A program made the position numbers and the translations under genes. A stretch of 64,000 nt of DNA from Sophora flavescens (lineage: Eukaryota > Streptophyta > Magnoliopsida > Fabales > Fabaceae). Each line of letters starts with the position of its first letter. Positions within the stretch are counted from its first letter, which is position 1. Location of the stretch: positions 165,290,518-165,354,517 of the forward strand of contig CM061067.1 of NCBI GenBank assembly GCA_030762895.1, in the 5' to 3' direction. Below are positions 21,392-34,110 of this stretch, one piece after another. Below the pieces are notes generated by a model, which saw only the letters and a program-made list of their open reading frames with translations, was not told the origin of the DNA and did not search any database.

Positions 21392-23418
21392 TGTGAACAC
21401 CTAATTTTGTCCGAGTATTTGTAATAATTTGAAAAGAAAAGAAAAAAGAAAAAAGGGTGCAAAATTAAAAGAAATTGTTCAAGATCTGAGCCTAACCTTT
21501 GTTTTCTTGGTCTGTTACAAATTTTTTTTTAATCCATCATCAAGCCCAAAATTTAAAAAAAAATTGAAAATTAAAAAAAATAGAAAAAACAAAACAAAAA
21601 AAAGAAGAAAAATAAAATAAAATAAGTGGTTTTGTCCTCTGTTTCATTCCACCCCTCCACTTAATGCTCTCTTCAGGAATATGCCCAAATGACTTTACTT
21701 CTTCTTTTTTGGTTTCTGTCTCTTTACACAAAAATAGGGCCTGACCACTGCTCTCCTACATAGCACAGTCTGGGACAAAGCTGTTTTGCTCCAACCTACA
21801 CCCAGCTGACCTTTCAAATAATTTTGTCATCTTCTTCATTGCTTTTGTTATAAGTTTGGCACTCAGTACCAGAGCAAAGGGGGGAGGCGAAAAAAAAGGG
21901 AGATCAGGTTTGTTCATAAAGATCCTCTCCTAGCTAGCCTTCATGAGAAATCAGTTAAACCCAACACACCATTTTTCTCTGGAAACCAAAAACATAACTA
22001 TAATTTCACCCAAAGCCTCATCCCCATAACCACCATAACAGTAACAAAACCTCAGTCCAAACAGATCCACTCCTAATCATTCACCATGAGTCCATGACAA
22101 CCTCCATTTTTTTTTCACTTAATCTTCATACTCAAAAAGAAAAGACACACTTCCTCATTCCCACACTGTAAACCAAAACCAGAGACTTCACCATGAACCA
22201 TCCCTTACACCATCTCTGTTTCAATCATACACCACAATAAAAAACTAAAAAACTCAACAGAACCTTGTTACAAACCCATCCGTCGTGCTCTGCCGTCTCC
22301 CTCGCCAGACGCCGTCATAACCGTCACAAGTCATTGAACCCAGATCCGCATCAGAATCCACGTTGCCACTGTCTTCTCCTTGTTCGCCGCCATCTCCGCC
22401 GTCTTCCTCTGGCTCGACAGCTTCATCACCTAGGCATGCGACCTATGCCACCATTACAGCACCGATCCATCACGAACCGCACCCTCTGCCATCGTCGTCG
22501 TACGAGCTCGTAGCCGTCGCACCTACCCACACTAGCCACCGCCGCCGTTCGCGTGTTCGCTTCGCCTCCGTCCTAGATGCTCGCCTCCGTCGTTCAGATG
22601 CGCCCAACCAGGACCACCACCCCCGTCGTTCGTTTCGCCGCCGTGCTCGCCTCAGCCATCCTCCCCCCTGTACGGATCTTCCGCTGCAGCTACCTTGTTC
22701 TTATCTCCTTCTTGGTAAGGTAGGAAAAGCTAGAAACAAGCTTCTGATCTTGTTTTTTTTTAATATCATTTTCTATATTATCATGTGAGTTTGTTAGCTT
22801 GTTGGGTCTGGCTGGGCCAGTAGTTTGTTTTAATCGGCCATGTTTCATTCCAATTGATGCTAAGCGCTATAAAATGCACACAAAAAAAACATTTGAAATC
22901 ACAAAACATAAAAATATAAAAAATATATTTTCAATCCTTGTTTTAAATAAAAATTTAACTAAAATTTTTTTGAAATAAAAATCTCTTTTGGGTTCATGCA
23001 ACAATCTACAACGTTTATGTATGATTTTTCATCCTCAAGTGTTGCATGAATTGTAAGGGTTTATCGTATAGCGCTGCTATCTTCGACCCTGTGCAAAAGT
23101 GAATTTACTCTGAAATAAAATCTTTTTTAATATAAAATAAAAAAATCAAATCTTTTCCAAAAATTAAAATCAATCAACCAATCAAATCATTTTCTATAAG
23201 AACTGCGTGGCTTTGAGTTTCCCATCTCACTCGGAAATACGTAGGAGCAGAATCAATCATTCTGTCAAGCCAAAATTTAATTTTCCCTTTTGTCGTGTTT
23301 ATATTTTTTTTATTATTTAAAAAGTAGGGTAAAATAAATATTTTCAAAGGTTATTAAAATTATTTTGCACAATTAACTTGAGGTACCATGTTTTAAACGA
23401 GTGATGTAGGGTGCTAAC
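21392..23418 (+). mobile_element. Left LTR of the Ogre/Tat-like element, first part
   Basis: It starts TGTGAACACCTAATTTTG and matches 37159 onward in the right LTR. It contains a GC-rich Pro/Ser/Arg-coding segment at 22261-22720 inside otherwise AT-rich DNA. The Athila derivative interrupts it at 23419. The LTR resumes at 31132 and ends at 31299. Confidence 0.88.
22363..22788 (+). other. GC-rich LTR segment with an open frame, present in both LTRs
   Basis: A 141-codon frame rich in Pro, Ser, Arg and His. The equivalent position in the right LTR (38136-38549) is also open for 137 codons with many substitutions but no net frameshift over about 120 codons. It contains SSSYELxAVAPTHTSHRRRSR in variable form. 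It resembles translated GC-rich leader sequence more than a folded protein. I keep it as an observation, not a gene: low complexity and a high GC content alone keep frames open. Confidence 0.3.
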
Positions 23419-24790
23419 TGATAAGCCCCTGGCTCATCTAGTTTCCAGCTAGAAAAAGGGTATATTCTGTGCCTAATTGGGCGAGTCACCCTCGCTAATC
23501 TCCCAAATTGGCCTTGTTTTGTTCCTAAGTTAGACTTTGACTCGTTTTATGCATTTTTAGTAGTTTTTAGTTTATTTTGAGTAGAATTACGCTTTTCGTT
23601 TTCTTTTATTATTTCAGGTTAAAAGTGAAGCTCTTAGAGTCAAGAAAAATGAAGAAAACAGTGGAAAAACAATTCTGGAGGTTTCACCTCGCGAAACAGG
23701 AGCTCGCCTCGCGAGCCTGAAGACCAGCCTGAACAGCAAAATGTCACCCTCTCTGTCTCGCCCCGCGAATCACCATCTCGCCTCACGAGTCTGAAGGTCT
23801 GAATGTGCCAGAAATGTCATCCTCTCTGTCTCGCCTCGCGAAACACTACCTAGCCTCGCGAGTATTCAAACTCAGGATGGAGCCAAAACTGAAATTCGCC
23901 TCGCGAGAGGCTACTCGCCTCGCGAGCGGGCGCAGATTCTGAATTCTATAAATTGCTGTTTTAGGGCAGATTGAAGAACTTTTTTGTTACCCACTTGTTT
24001 TAGATCGGTTTTTGACGAATCCTTGTTCTCTGGAGCTGCGTCTCCTTATTTTCTGTTTCTATTGTACATTCATGATGAGTTTCGATTGTTTGTGCGTTGT
24101 TACAAGCATGAGGAGCTAATCCCCTTGTCTAAGGGATCAATGAAACCACCCATGACGGTGTAGTTCAATGTGATGTATGTTTCTCTCCTTTATCTCAATT
24201 ATTGTTTTCCAATTCTGAATTTATTGCGTTGATCATATGCATGCGTGATTGACTAGTTAACGTGATGAGGCTTAATAGGCAATTCACATTTAGAACTTGA
24301 ATTGGGATCATTGATCGAATATTGCACGAGAGTGAATAGGAGATCGGTGCAACCTTATAGGAACCAGATTTAATAGAGTTTGATGATTGGGTTATGAGAC
24401 CTAGTAAGTGATTAACTCAATCGTTGAATACGTCCTATTGAGCACGACAGTGTCATTAGGAGAATTTGGGGGTCCTGGTTGACATTGCAATTGAACTTAG
24501 GGAGGGAATCATCATCACTTGGGTACTATGCATGATTGGGTAGGTGGAATTGTGACCTTAGATATTTAATTTCAGATTTTAATACTAAATCTCTATTTGA
24601 ATTGTCAATTTGAATTGCGATCCTATTTTCTCTCCTTTCTCAACCACTTGCTCTTACTTAATCAAACGTATCGAATCTCTCACGAATTGGTAGAATTGGT
24701 AGTCCAATCCCTGTGTCCGACCTCAGTAATTACTTACCGTGTTTATTTTATTACTTGCGACGATCCGGTACACTTGCCGGTGACTCAACA
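23419..24790 (+). mobile_element. Athila 5' LTR
   Basis: It starts TGATAAGCCCCTGG and ends GACTCAACA. A cluster of CTCGCGAG-type palindromes at 23690-23935 lies just upstream of a TATA box (TATAAAT, 23947-23953), the likely U3 enhancer and promoter. The CCGGTACACTTGCCGG block near the 3' end is shared with the solo LTRs at 40741 and 43387. Confidence 0.95.
23690..23953 (+). promoter_or_regulatory. Athila U3 CGCG-palindrome cluster and TATA box
   Basis: About eight matches or near matches to CCTCGCGAG occur within 250 bases, ending at TATAAAT (23947-23953). CGCG cores of the form (A/C/G)CGCG(G/T/C) are the binding motif of plant CAMTA factors (established knowledge). The functional link is inference. 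The same block is at about 30015-30289 in the 3' LTR. Confidence 0.5.
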
Positions 24791-24796
24791 AGTTTT

Positions 24797-24814
24797 TGGC
24801 GCCGTTGCCGGGGA
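24797..24814 (+). other. tRNA-Asp primer-binding site of the Athila element
   Basis: TGGCGCCGTTGCCGGGGA, 6 bases after the LTR end, is the standard Athila primer site. Confidence 0.92.
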
Positions 24815-24950
24815 TTGGCACAACCAATTTTCCTAATTTTAGGGAAGTTTGATTATTTGGTTAAGCTATTTTTATTTTTATTTCTTGTTATTTATTTACT
24901 ATTATTTCTCTCTACTTCCTTGATTCCACTTGGTATTGCCTTGTTTTTGT

Positions 24951-27583
24951 ATGCGAGGTACCCTTTCACAAGAGGACTTGCTATTTGATTCGGAGATCAC
25001 CAAGACCGAGAAGCGATTAAGGAAAGAAGCCAGAGAGCGAAAGAGGCTTGAAGCAATTGATTTTGAGGAGATGGCCGCAAATCCTCCTCCTCCTCCTTAC
25101 AAGCCTCTCTTCGAGTACAATCTACCCAACTTGGGTGATTGTGATTCTTCCATCGTGAGGGGCAACCTTAATACAGATTCCTTCAGAGTGGAAGGATGTG
25201 TCACAGCCCAGATCCGTGAGAATCAATTTGATGGGAGTGGCAAACAAGACCCTCACAGACACATCACCCACTTCCTTGAAGCTTGTGACTTGCAGAGGAC
25301 AAGAGGAGTCTCTCAAGATGAGTTTCGCTTGCGGCTTTTCCCTCTCTCTCTTAGGGATGTCGCTCGCGATTGGTTTGACAGCTTGGATCGGAATAGTATC
25401 AGAACATGGGAGCAAATGCCCAAAAGTTCCTCCCTAAGTATTTTCCTCCTCAGAAAGCGGCACAAGCAAGAGTAGCCATTACATCTTTCAGGCAGACAGA
25501 AGATGAATCTTATAACGAAGCTTGGGAGAGGTATAATGTGCTCTTGAGAAGGTGTCCTTCGGCTTTCTTTGACCCGGTCTCCAAGGTTCAACATTTCTTT
25601 AACGGGTTAAGAGGGCGTTACCAGATGAATTGTGATGCCGCAGCAGGCAGTTCTTTCTCTTATTTATCAGCTGAGGATGGATGGGCGTTATTGGAGAAGA
25701 TGTCATACAATGATTACAACCGTGGTAGGGAAACTTCAAGTGGAGTCAGTGCTGCAACAATAGAAGCCATTCTAGAGCAGAATAAAATGTTAAAGATGAA
25801 AAATGCGGCATTGTCCAGGAACAAAAGGGTTAATGTGATACACGAAGGAATGCCTCCGGGTTGTGATAACTGTAATGGAGATCATGACATTCATAGTTGT
25901 CCGTTCAACTTCTCTCAGGAACATGTGGACTCATGCCACAATTTCTATGACAGTGTGCCCCAGAACAACTATCAGAGGAACAGACAGAATGATTACAGTC
26001 AGAATCAGAACAGGGGCTATATGAGGAGAGACCATCCAGGTTTCGCTTGGAGTAATGCTAGTGGTGGTCTAGCCCAACAACAACAACCTCAGCAGAATCA
26101 GAGGCCAAACTATGGGATCCATCAGCACAATACTCAGCAGGCTTTTCCAGGGACTAATCAATTGCAAATAACAGATGGTGGAAGGCAACCTTGGGAGTTG
26201 GCTTTTGAGAAGATGAGTGCAGCAGTTGAGAAGTTGTCAATCAATACAAGCAAAGCTATTGACAAGTTGGCAACTCATACAGGGGCAGCAATTCAGAATC
26301 TAGAGACGCAGGTTACTCAGCTCGCAAAGCAACTAAATGAGTGTCTCCCAGGCACTTTCTCAGGTGATACCAAGAACAACCCTAAGAACCAATGCAATGC
26401 CATAACAACTAGAAGCGGTAGGGTGCTGGGATCTAACAGGGATGCAACTAGTTCTCAGGAAGACAAGGCCCCGGAACAACCACATGTTGAGGAAGAGCAA
26501 CCTAAGAAAGAGGAGTTGGCAAGTGACAAGGCACCGGAGCAAGGGGGAATGTTAAAACTTGTAGATGAAGAGTTCCGAAGAAAAAAGTGGGTTGAACCCA
26601 AGGACCTCCCGCCCTACATGAAGGTACCATATCCTGAAAGATTGAAGCAACCTCTACAAGATAAACAGTTCAGTAAATTCCTTGATGTCTTCCGCAAACT
26701 TCAAATTAACATTCCATTTGCGGAAGCCTTGGAACAAATGTCATCCTATGCCCGGTTTATGAAGGAGCTTCTCTCCAAGAAGCGGAGAATAGTGGATGAG
26801 GAAACGGTTGCTTTGACCGAGGAGTGTAGTGCCATTCTTCAAAGAAAACTACCTCCAAAGTTGAAGGATCCCGGTTCTTTTTCTATACCATGCACCATTG
26901 GGGAGATGACTCTAGGAAAGGCGTTGTGTGATCTAGGGGCAAGCATCAACTTGATGCCCCTCTCTATGATGAAGAGGTTGGGGATCAAAGAAGTCAAGGA
27001 TACACGGATGTCACTCCAACTCGCCGATCGTTCTATAAAATATCCTTATGGGGTGGTCGAAGATTTGTTAGTGAAGGTGGACAAGTTCATATTTCCGGCG
27101 GATTTTGTGGTGCTTGATATAGATGAAGACGCCGAGATCCCCATCATATTGGGTAGGCCCTTCTTGGCCACTAGGCGTGCCTTGATAGATGTGCAACAAG
27201 GGAAACTCACTCTGAGGGCGCGAGATGATGAGGTAGTCTTCAATGTCTTTGAAGCAATGAAGCACCCTACTGAGAGGTCGGATGTGTATCGAGTGGATAT
27301 GGTGGACTCAACTGTCAAGGCAAAGGCAACTAGAGAAGCCCATGGTTCTTCACTTGCACAAGTGTTGGTAAAATCCCATGATGATGGTAGTGAGGAAAAA
27401 GACTCTTTGGGGGAAGAGGTCTATCTTGAGTGGTTAAAAGACATGGAAGCCTTACCGAGTCTCCCAGAGGATGAAGGTGCAAGGGAAATGCTCAACAAAG
27501 AAGGAATGAAAGAAGCTGTGCGTGAGGAAGTGATTAAACCTTTAGAGGCGGGAATCATCTATCCAATCTCGGATAGTAGTTAG
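24951..27583 (+). pseudogene. Athila gag-protease, one frameshift
   Basis: The N-terminal part starts MRGTLSQEDLLFD (24951), and an in-frame upstream ATG at 24930 is less likely. It carries the retrotransposon gag core: FDGSGKQDPHRHITHFLE, then LFPLSLRDVARDWF. At about 25415 a one-base loss shifts the frame. The continuation (from about 25418 to 27583, open more than 720 codons) has the rest of gag (AQKFLPKYFPP), a Gln/Asn-rich region, and an aspartic protease with DLGASINLMP near residue 510 of that frame and IILGRPFLAT about 70 residues later. The start of RT follows, stopped by TAG at 27581-27583 where Athila normally has Trp. Gag assembles virus-like particles; this copy cannot make it in one piece. 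Confidence 0.85.
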
Positions 27584-27817
27584 GGTAGTCCAATTCATAT
27601 GGTCCCAAGGAAAGGTGGCACGACTGTGGTGGTCAATAAAAGCAATAAATCGATCCCAACAAGGACCATCACGGGGTGGAGAGTATGTGCTGATTATAGA
27701 AGGCTGTTGGACTTAAATGAGTTGTTCGGGAACCGCATGCAAGCATATGAAAAGGCAAGAACCTACAAAAGGCGGACTAAGGCATGGCATGACAAGCAGT
27801 TTCTTCCTCCGGATTAA
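27584..27817 (+). pseudogene. Athila RT start fused to integrase C-terminal end by internal deletion
   Basis: After the TAG the RT frame continues with MVPRKGGTTVVVN and WRVCADYRRL (start of the RT domain). Near 27705 it passes directly into LDLNELFGNRMQAYEKART and WHDKQFLPPD, which is the C-terminal end of Athila integrase. About 3 kb normally between these points (RT catalytic core, RNase H, integrase) is absent. There is no inserted sequence at the join, consistent with a clean deletion, possibly by template switching. Confidence 0.8.
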
Positions 27818-29754
27818 CCCCTAGGGGTGACTTGAGTCAGGCTTGGGACGTTAAACAAGCGCTACTTGGGAGGCAACCCAAGCTAGATATCCTTTATTTT
27901 TTAATTTCTGTAATGTAAAAAAAAAAAAACTCAGATTTGCCCCGCGAACCCACAGTGGCCTCGCGAGACGGAAGCCCTGAATCTCAGAAGCTTGCTCATG
28001 CTTCTGTCTCGCGTCGCGAGAGCTCCCTTCGTTCCGTTATTCTGGGCATCATCAGCTGTTGGAATTCCAGATTCACCTCGCGAGCTATTACTCGCCTCGC
28101 GATTTTGGAAAGTGTGAAGAACAATTTTTTCCAGATTCGCCTCGCGAGTGATGTATCGCATCGCGAGTCTGTAATTAAGGTTTTCAATTTTTCCAGCAGG
28201 GAGGGGCGCCCGAAGGACCAATTGGATGATGATGCAACCGTAGAAGAGATTTCCGTGGAAGCGCCCACCTACACTACTACTTGATCAGGGAGCACCCTCT
28301 CCTTTCCTCACTCTTCTTTTATATCTGTGTTCTTTCATTGAGGACAATGTATGCTTTAAGTGTGGGGGAGGGAACCAATTGCTTTGTTTTTGTTTTTTGT
28401 TTTTGTTTTTGAATTTCGCTCTTGAATAATTTGAGAAGATCAAGAGTTTGTGTATGAGTGATTGTGTCGGAAGACTTGGTGGATTTCAATCAAATTTAGC
28501 ATAGATTGATTGCATGAATCATGTTGCCCATTGATGATTTCCCCCTAGGTTCTGAAAAACGAAAATTTGATCCCCATGTGAAAAATTGAAAATTGAACTT
28601 TGAGGAATTTTATTGTGAGTGCTTGATTTATGACAAGTTTGGGGTGAAGGGGTGCACACACTAGGAATTCTATCTCGGTCGAACAATTTGCAAAAATGTC
28701 CAGGTGAGAATTTTAGCCTCCAACATGTTCTTAATTGTGTGAATCGCTTTTAAGCTGCACTTTCCCGAATTTGCTTGAATCTCTTCATGGTTTGCATGTT
28801 TATGTGCTTGCATCAAATGATTTAGGCAATTTTCTTTGAAATAACTACTTGGCCTAAAAGAACCATCCCTAATGCATGTTCCCTAGTTAGCCATATTGAG
28901 CTTGATTGGCCTATTGTTTCTTGATGACCCTATATTATAAGCCAAAAATCTGGAAAAAAAAACCATGTTGACCTGATCTTAGGATTAGGAGAGCATGAAA
29001 GCTTAGCAAGAGAAGGGTTGCAAGAAAGTAAGTTTGGGGTGGCTACAAGGTATGATATGTCATTCTGAGTTGAGAAAAAGAAAAATAAAGGTTGGAGCCA
29101 AAGGCAAAAGAAAAAAAGAAGAAGAAAAGTAACAAAATGTCAAAAAAGGGTATTAGAAGAGAAAGGTTGTAGTCACCCAAGGCAAAAAGGAAAAATGGAA
29201 AAAGGAATTTGAGTAGAAGTTCAATGTGTCAGAATGCTCATGCTCTCGTAATTCCTAAGGACTTAAGCCTAGTACCTTTGAATATCCTACCCTTAGCCAG
29301 GCCCCATTACAACCTTTAAAAGACCTTTTGATGTTGCATGCATGTTTTCGTGGGAACTTTGTTTGAGATGAAAATCAAATTCATGGGAAGTGCTCTTGAA
29401 ATGTGAACTTGAGTGAAAAGTTTATAGACTAGACAAATTGAGCGAATGAGTGAGATATTAAATGCCCTTGTGAGGAAGACAATTGTTTGAATTTGGTGAT
29501 CTCCCTTTTGTGTGTAACTTGGATCCTCAACTTAGATTATTGATTGTATGAATGATGAAGTTCTCAATTGTTTAAAGTAAATGAATGTGGGGATTACATT
29601 GATGCAAGGGGGGAAAACATTGAAGAAAAACTGTTTTGTTAAGATTGCATGAAATTTGTGCGAAATTGATTGAATCCTTTGAGCTTGCCAAGTCTTGAGT
29701 CTTTTTGAGTTTTAGCTTGCTTGGGGACAAGCAAGGTTTAAGTTTGGGGTGTTT
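27818..29754 (+). other. Athila 3' untranslated region with polypurine tract
   Basis: Non-coding. At 27938-28170 it repeats the CTCGCGAG-type motifs found in the LTR. At 29080-29215 it is rich in A/G (AAAGAAAAAAAGAAG-like runs). The GTTTAAGTTTGGGGTGTTT stretch (29736-29754) immediately before the 3' LTR is the likely polypurine tract region. GTTTGGGGT-type motifs also occur near 28640 and 29030. Confidence 0.7.
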
Positions 29755-31126
29755 TGATAAGCCCCTGGCTCATCTAATTTCCAGCTAGAAAAAGGGTACA
29801 TTCTGTGCCTAATTGGGCGAGTCACCCTCGCTAATCTCCCAAATTGGCCTTGTTTTGTTCCTAAGTTAGACTTTGACTCGTTTTATGCATTTTTAGTAGT
29901 TTTTAGTTTATTTTGAGTAGAATTACGCTTTTCATTTTCTTTTATTATTTCAGGTTAAAAGTGAAGCTCTTAGAGTCAAGGAAAATAAAGAAAACAGTGG
30001 AAAATCAATTCTGGAGGTTTCGCCTCGCGAAACAGGAGCTCGCCTCACAAGCCTGAAGACCAGCCTGAACAACAAAATGTCACCCTCTCTGTCTCGCCCC
30101 GTGAATCACCATCTCGCCTCGCGAGTCTGAAGGTCTGACCGTGCCAGAAATGTCATCCTCTCTGTCTCGCCTCGCGAAACACTACCTAGCCTCGCGAGTA
30201 TTCAAACTCAGGATGGAGCCAAAATTGAAATTCGCCTCGCGAGAGGCTACTCGCCTCGCGAGCGGGCGCAGATTCTGAATTCTATAAATTGCTGTTTTAG
30301 GGCAGATTGAAGAACTTTTTTGTTACCCACTTGTTTTAGATCGGTTTTTGACGAATCCTTGTTCTCTGGAGCTGCGTTTCCTTATTTTCTATTTCTATTG
30401 TACATTCATGATGAGTTTCGATTGTTTGTGCGTTGTTACAAGCATGAGGAACTAATCCCCTTGTCTAAGGGATCAATGAAACCACCCATGACGGTGTAGT
30501 TCAATGTGATGTATGTTTCTCTCCTTTATCTCAATTATTGTTTTCCAATTCTGAATTTATTGCGTTGATCATATGCATGCGTGATTGACTAGTTAACGTG
30601 ATGAGGCTTAATAGGCAATTCGCATTTAGAACTTGAATTGGGATCATTGATCGAATATTGCACGAGAGTGAATAGGAGATCGGTGCAACCTTATAGGAAC
30701 CAGATTTAATAGAGTTTGATGATTGGGTTATGAGACCTAGTAAGTGATTAACTCAATCGTTGAATACGTCCTATTGAGCACGACAGTGTCATTAGGAGAA
30801 TTTGGGGGTCCTGGTTGACATTGCAATTGAACTTAGGGAGGGAATCATCATCACTTGGGTACTATGCATGATTGGGTAGGTGGAATTGTGACCTCGGATA
30901 TTTAATTTCAGATTTTAATACTAAATCTCTATTTGAATTGTCAATTTGAATTGCGATCCTATTTTCTCTCCTTTCTCAACCACTTGCTCTTACTTAATCA
31001 AACGTATCGAATCTCTCACGAATTGGTGGAATTGGTAGTCCAATCCCTGTGTCCGACCTCGGTAATTACTTACCGTGTTTATTTTATTACTTACGACGAT
31101 CCGGTACACTTGCCAGTGACTCAACA
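29755..31126 (+). mobile_element. Athila 3' LTR
   Basis: Same length as the 5' LTR and about 98% identical by eye. Differences are mostly C/T and G/A changes, several at CG sites, as expected from methylation and deamination. TATAAAT is at 30283-30289. Confidence 0.95.
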
Positions 31127-31131
31127 CTAAC

Positions 31132-31299
31132 ACCTTCCCTACTCGTAACCGACTCCCGAACTCAAATCTCTCTTTTTTTAAAGACCATTTTACCTAAAAT
31201 AAATGGATTTTTTCCAATGTTTTTCCCAAATAAAATATTGGTGGCGACTCCTCTGTTTTTACCTATTTTTCACGGCGCCCGGACGGGATGGTCGCGAGA
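31132..31299 (+). mobile_element. Left LTR of the Ogre/Tat-like element, final part
   Basis: It matches 39419-39586 of the right LTR, including the CACCTTCCCTACTCGTAACC block and the terminal ACGGCGCCC..GGGATGGTCGCGA stretch. It ends just before the primer site. Confidence 0.9.
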
Positions 31300-31301
31300 G
31301 C

Positions 31302-31319
31302 TGGCGACTCCACTGGGGA
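31302..31319 (+). other. Primer-binding site of the Ogre/Tat-like element
   Basis: TGGCGACTCCACTGGGGA, two bases after the LTR end. This type is used by Tat/Ogre elements (I recall tRNA-Arg as the primer; not checked). Confidence 0.75.
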
Positions 31320-33839
31320 TTTTTTAGAGTCGGGCCTATCATAGTTGGTTGTGCAATTTCTTTTAATAACTTTGAAAATATTAATTTTACCCTTCGTTGT
31401 TTTATTTCTTCTGTAAATAGTTTTATATGCTCTCATAGTTGTCTTTGTATATTCTTGCAACCCTAGGGTAGATAATTATTTTGTTGTTGGCTGTTCTTTT
31501 TACGTGTGTGGTGTAGTTTTCGTTTTAATAGTTTTTGTGCAGGTTTGTATTCTTACAGGACACACATCACCATCACATATTTCACACAGTTTTGGGCTCT
31601 ATACCCGAGTCTTGGAATGCCATAGGATTAGAAGGGGCTTCAATGATGTTATTGTGATGCTTTTGTGTCCCTGACAGTCGTTGATTCTCCCACTCAGATT
31701 GCTACCGGTACGTGGACTGTCATATTGTGACTAATTTGTCCATGTGGTGAGGTTCATGGATTCGGGTCCTTATCTTTTAGATGAGGGCAATCTGGGGACC
31801 ATGTTTTTAGGATTATAGACCCGTCCCAAAACTCACTGATAAAGCAAGCTTAGTGGCCAACCTGTTTAGAGTCATAACTTTAGGTATGCCCAACAATAAG
31901 TCTTACCCTTCTAGGACACAAAGGGAGCATGTTTCTTCTTTTAATAAAAATTGTTTTCATATCTTGTAATTCATGCAAATAATAAAAAGGGACTTGTGTA
32001 AATCATTTTTCTATAACTCATTCATATTATTTGTAGAAGAATAATAATAATAAAAAGATCACTCATTTTTTTTTCATGCATCTCATTCATTGATTTTTTT
32101 GGGTCAATATAAAAAAAAAATCATTTTCATGCATTAATTACTTTTATGTCAATCTCATCATAAAAAAAAATCCATCTCATGGGTTCATTACTAAAAATCA
32201 TTCATCTCAAGATTTCATAAAATAAAAAAAATGATTCATCTAAAAAATAAGAAGCTCGTCTCATGCATTGCCATTTTTGTGAAGAAAAAAAAGTGTCTTC
32301 ATGCATCACATGCATTAAAATTTTTTGAGTCAATATAAGTAATTATTTTTCATACATCTCAAGCATTAATACCTTTTTGGGTCAAGAAAAAAAAACCTTT
32401 TTTCATGCATTTCATATACTCATTTCTTTTTAAGTTGAAGGTTTATTAAAAAATCTTGCATTGTGCTTCTTGGAGAAAATGGAACCACCGCGCTTTCAAT
32501 GAAAAGAATGCCAATTAAACCATGGATCTTGAGGTGAAGCTAGAAATAAGACTTGCTCAGATGGCCGAAAAGTGCGGGTCACAATATTTTACCTAATCAT
32601 GGAGATTCATATGTCAATGCCATAGAGGGGTTTCAAGTTGTCCTGCAGAATTCATATGACGCACGCTCTTGTGAGGTGATCTTCTAAGAAGAGTCAATAC
32701 TTTGTGATTGTCGTCTTGGAAATTTCAGAGCAACTGAGGCTAGTTTTGTTTATCAGCGATTTTCCATGAAACGATGGTTACATTGTATTCTATCATGTGA
32801 TACTTGAGCTATGCTTACTTTCTTGAAGCATTAATGTAATGGATTTGAATCCATACCTTTTCTCATCCATTCTTCACATCTTCCACATCATAATATTTCT
32901 CTCGCCATTCTCATATGTCATCTTCTCTTTTTCTTCTCCAAGTATCATCCTTGGTTTTGTTCATTAGGCACTCGTTATCAGAAGTTATTTGCGGGGTATT
33001 GATCAAGCCCACATATGCCCACACCTTTAAAAAAAATCAAAAGAAAATAAAAGAAAAACAAAAAAGAAACTAAAGCCTGAAATAAATAAAAACTTGGTGA
33101 GCACCATCTTTGTCTCTAAAATAAAGTTTAAAAAATAAGCAATCGCGATTTGAAATGAAGATTGGTCGTCTTTATCTATCATTATCAAAATATCATCATT
33201 ATCCCTTGTTACACCTTTTGAGCTTGAAACTTTTCTTCAAAGAACCTTGGACAAGGATCATCCCTAACCAAGGGGTAAGTACGAAAGAAATGCTGATCAT
33301 GAAGCACAAAGTGAAAAAGTGAAAAAAAAAAGGAAAAATGAAGAAAAAAATGAAAAAAAGAGGAAGAAAGATGGAGAAAGAAAGAAGAATGAAAAACTTC
33401 TTGCCAAAGACAAAGGCTAAGGCCAAAAAATAAGAAAAAATCATCCATAGAGAAAATAATATGGAAATGTCCAAAAAGAGCTTGGATCCTTGGTCCTTTT
33501 CAATCCCAAAAGCACTTGTTTGAGCCTTATATCCTTCTTTTCATGACCCTCAACCATTTGCCATGTTTCAAGCTTCAAAAAATCCATTTCGATCAATGAA
33601 TGAATGATACTTTTTCATCAACTTTATTTTTGAGACAAAAAAAGTTTGTGCTCTTATGAGTTTTTAACTAATTGCTCCTCTAAAAAAATTTCAAAAAAAG
33701 GAAAGAAGAAAAAGAAAAAAGAAAAAGAAAGCTCGTTAGGTTGAAAACCCTCAAAGGCAGTCTAAGCAAAAGTTAGAGCTAGATCTACATGGGGCAAAAC
33801 TTTGCTTTCAAGGACCTTATTCTATAGCATTTCCATTAT

Positions 33840-34110
33840 TGGATACCCTACACTGGGGCAGCTGCATTGTCAAGTTTTCTTTACCAAGTGCCCTACACTG
33901 GGGTAGTTTCATTATTGGGACCCAACACTGGGGCAACACCATTCTCAAGTTTTCCTTATCAAGTTCTCTACACTGGGGCAGCTACATTCTGGGAACCCTA
34001 CAATAGGGCCATGTAACTCTCAAGGGACTTGTTCTGGGGAAAATTTGTTCCCAAACAACATATGTCGAGTCAATCGCCATGATCAAATCAATCCAGACTG
34101 GGGCAACACC
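33840..34110 (+). repeat. Dispersed short repeats, CTACACTGGGGCA type
   Basis: The motif recurs at irregular 40-70-base spacing, joined by related linkers (TCAAGTTTTC.TTA.CAAG). It is a degenerate minisatellite within the Ogre/Tat-like internal region. Confidence 0.7.

Larger units (their letters stand above)
23419..31126 (+). mobile_element. Athila-type Ty3/gypsy derivative with most of pol deleted
   Basis: Two LTRs of exactly 1,372 bp (23419-24790 and 29755-31126) with a perfect 5-bp duplication CTAAC (23414-23418 and 31127-31131). By eye the LTRs differ at about 25 positions, nearly all transitions, so the insertion is young. A tRNA-Asp primer site follows the 5' LTR. The gag and protease regions are nearly intact, but RT, RNase H and integrase are replaced by a direct junction near 27705. 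It is inserted in the left LTR of the Ogre/Tat-like element. Confidence 0.95.
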
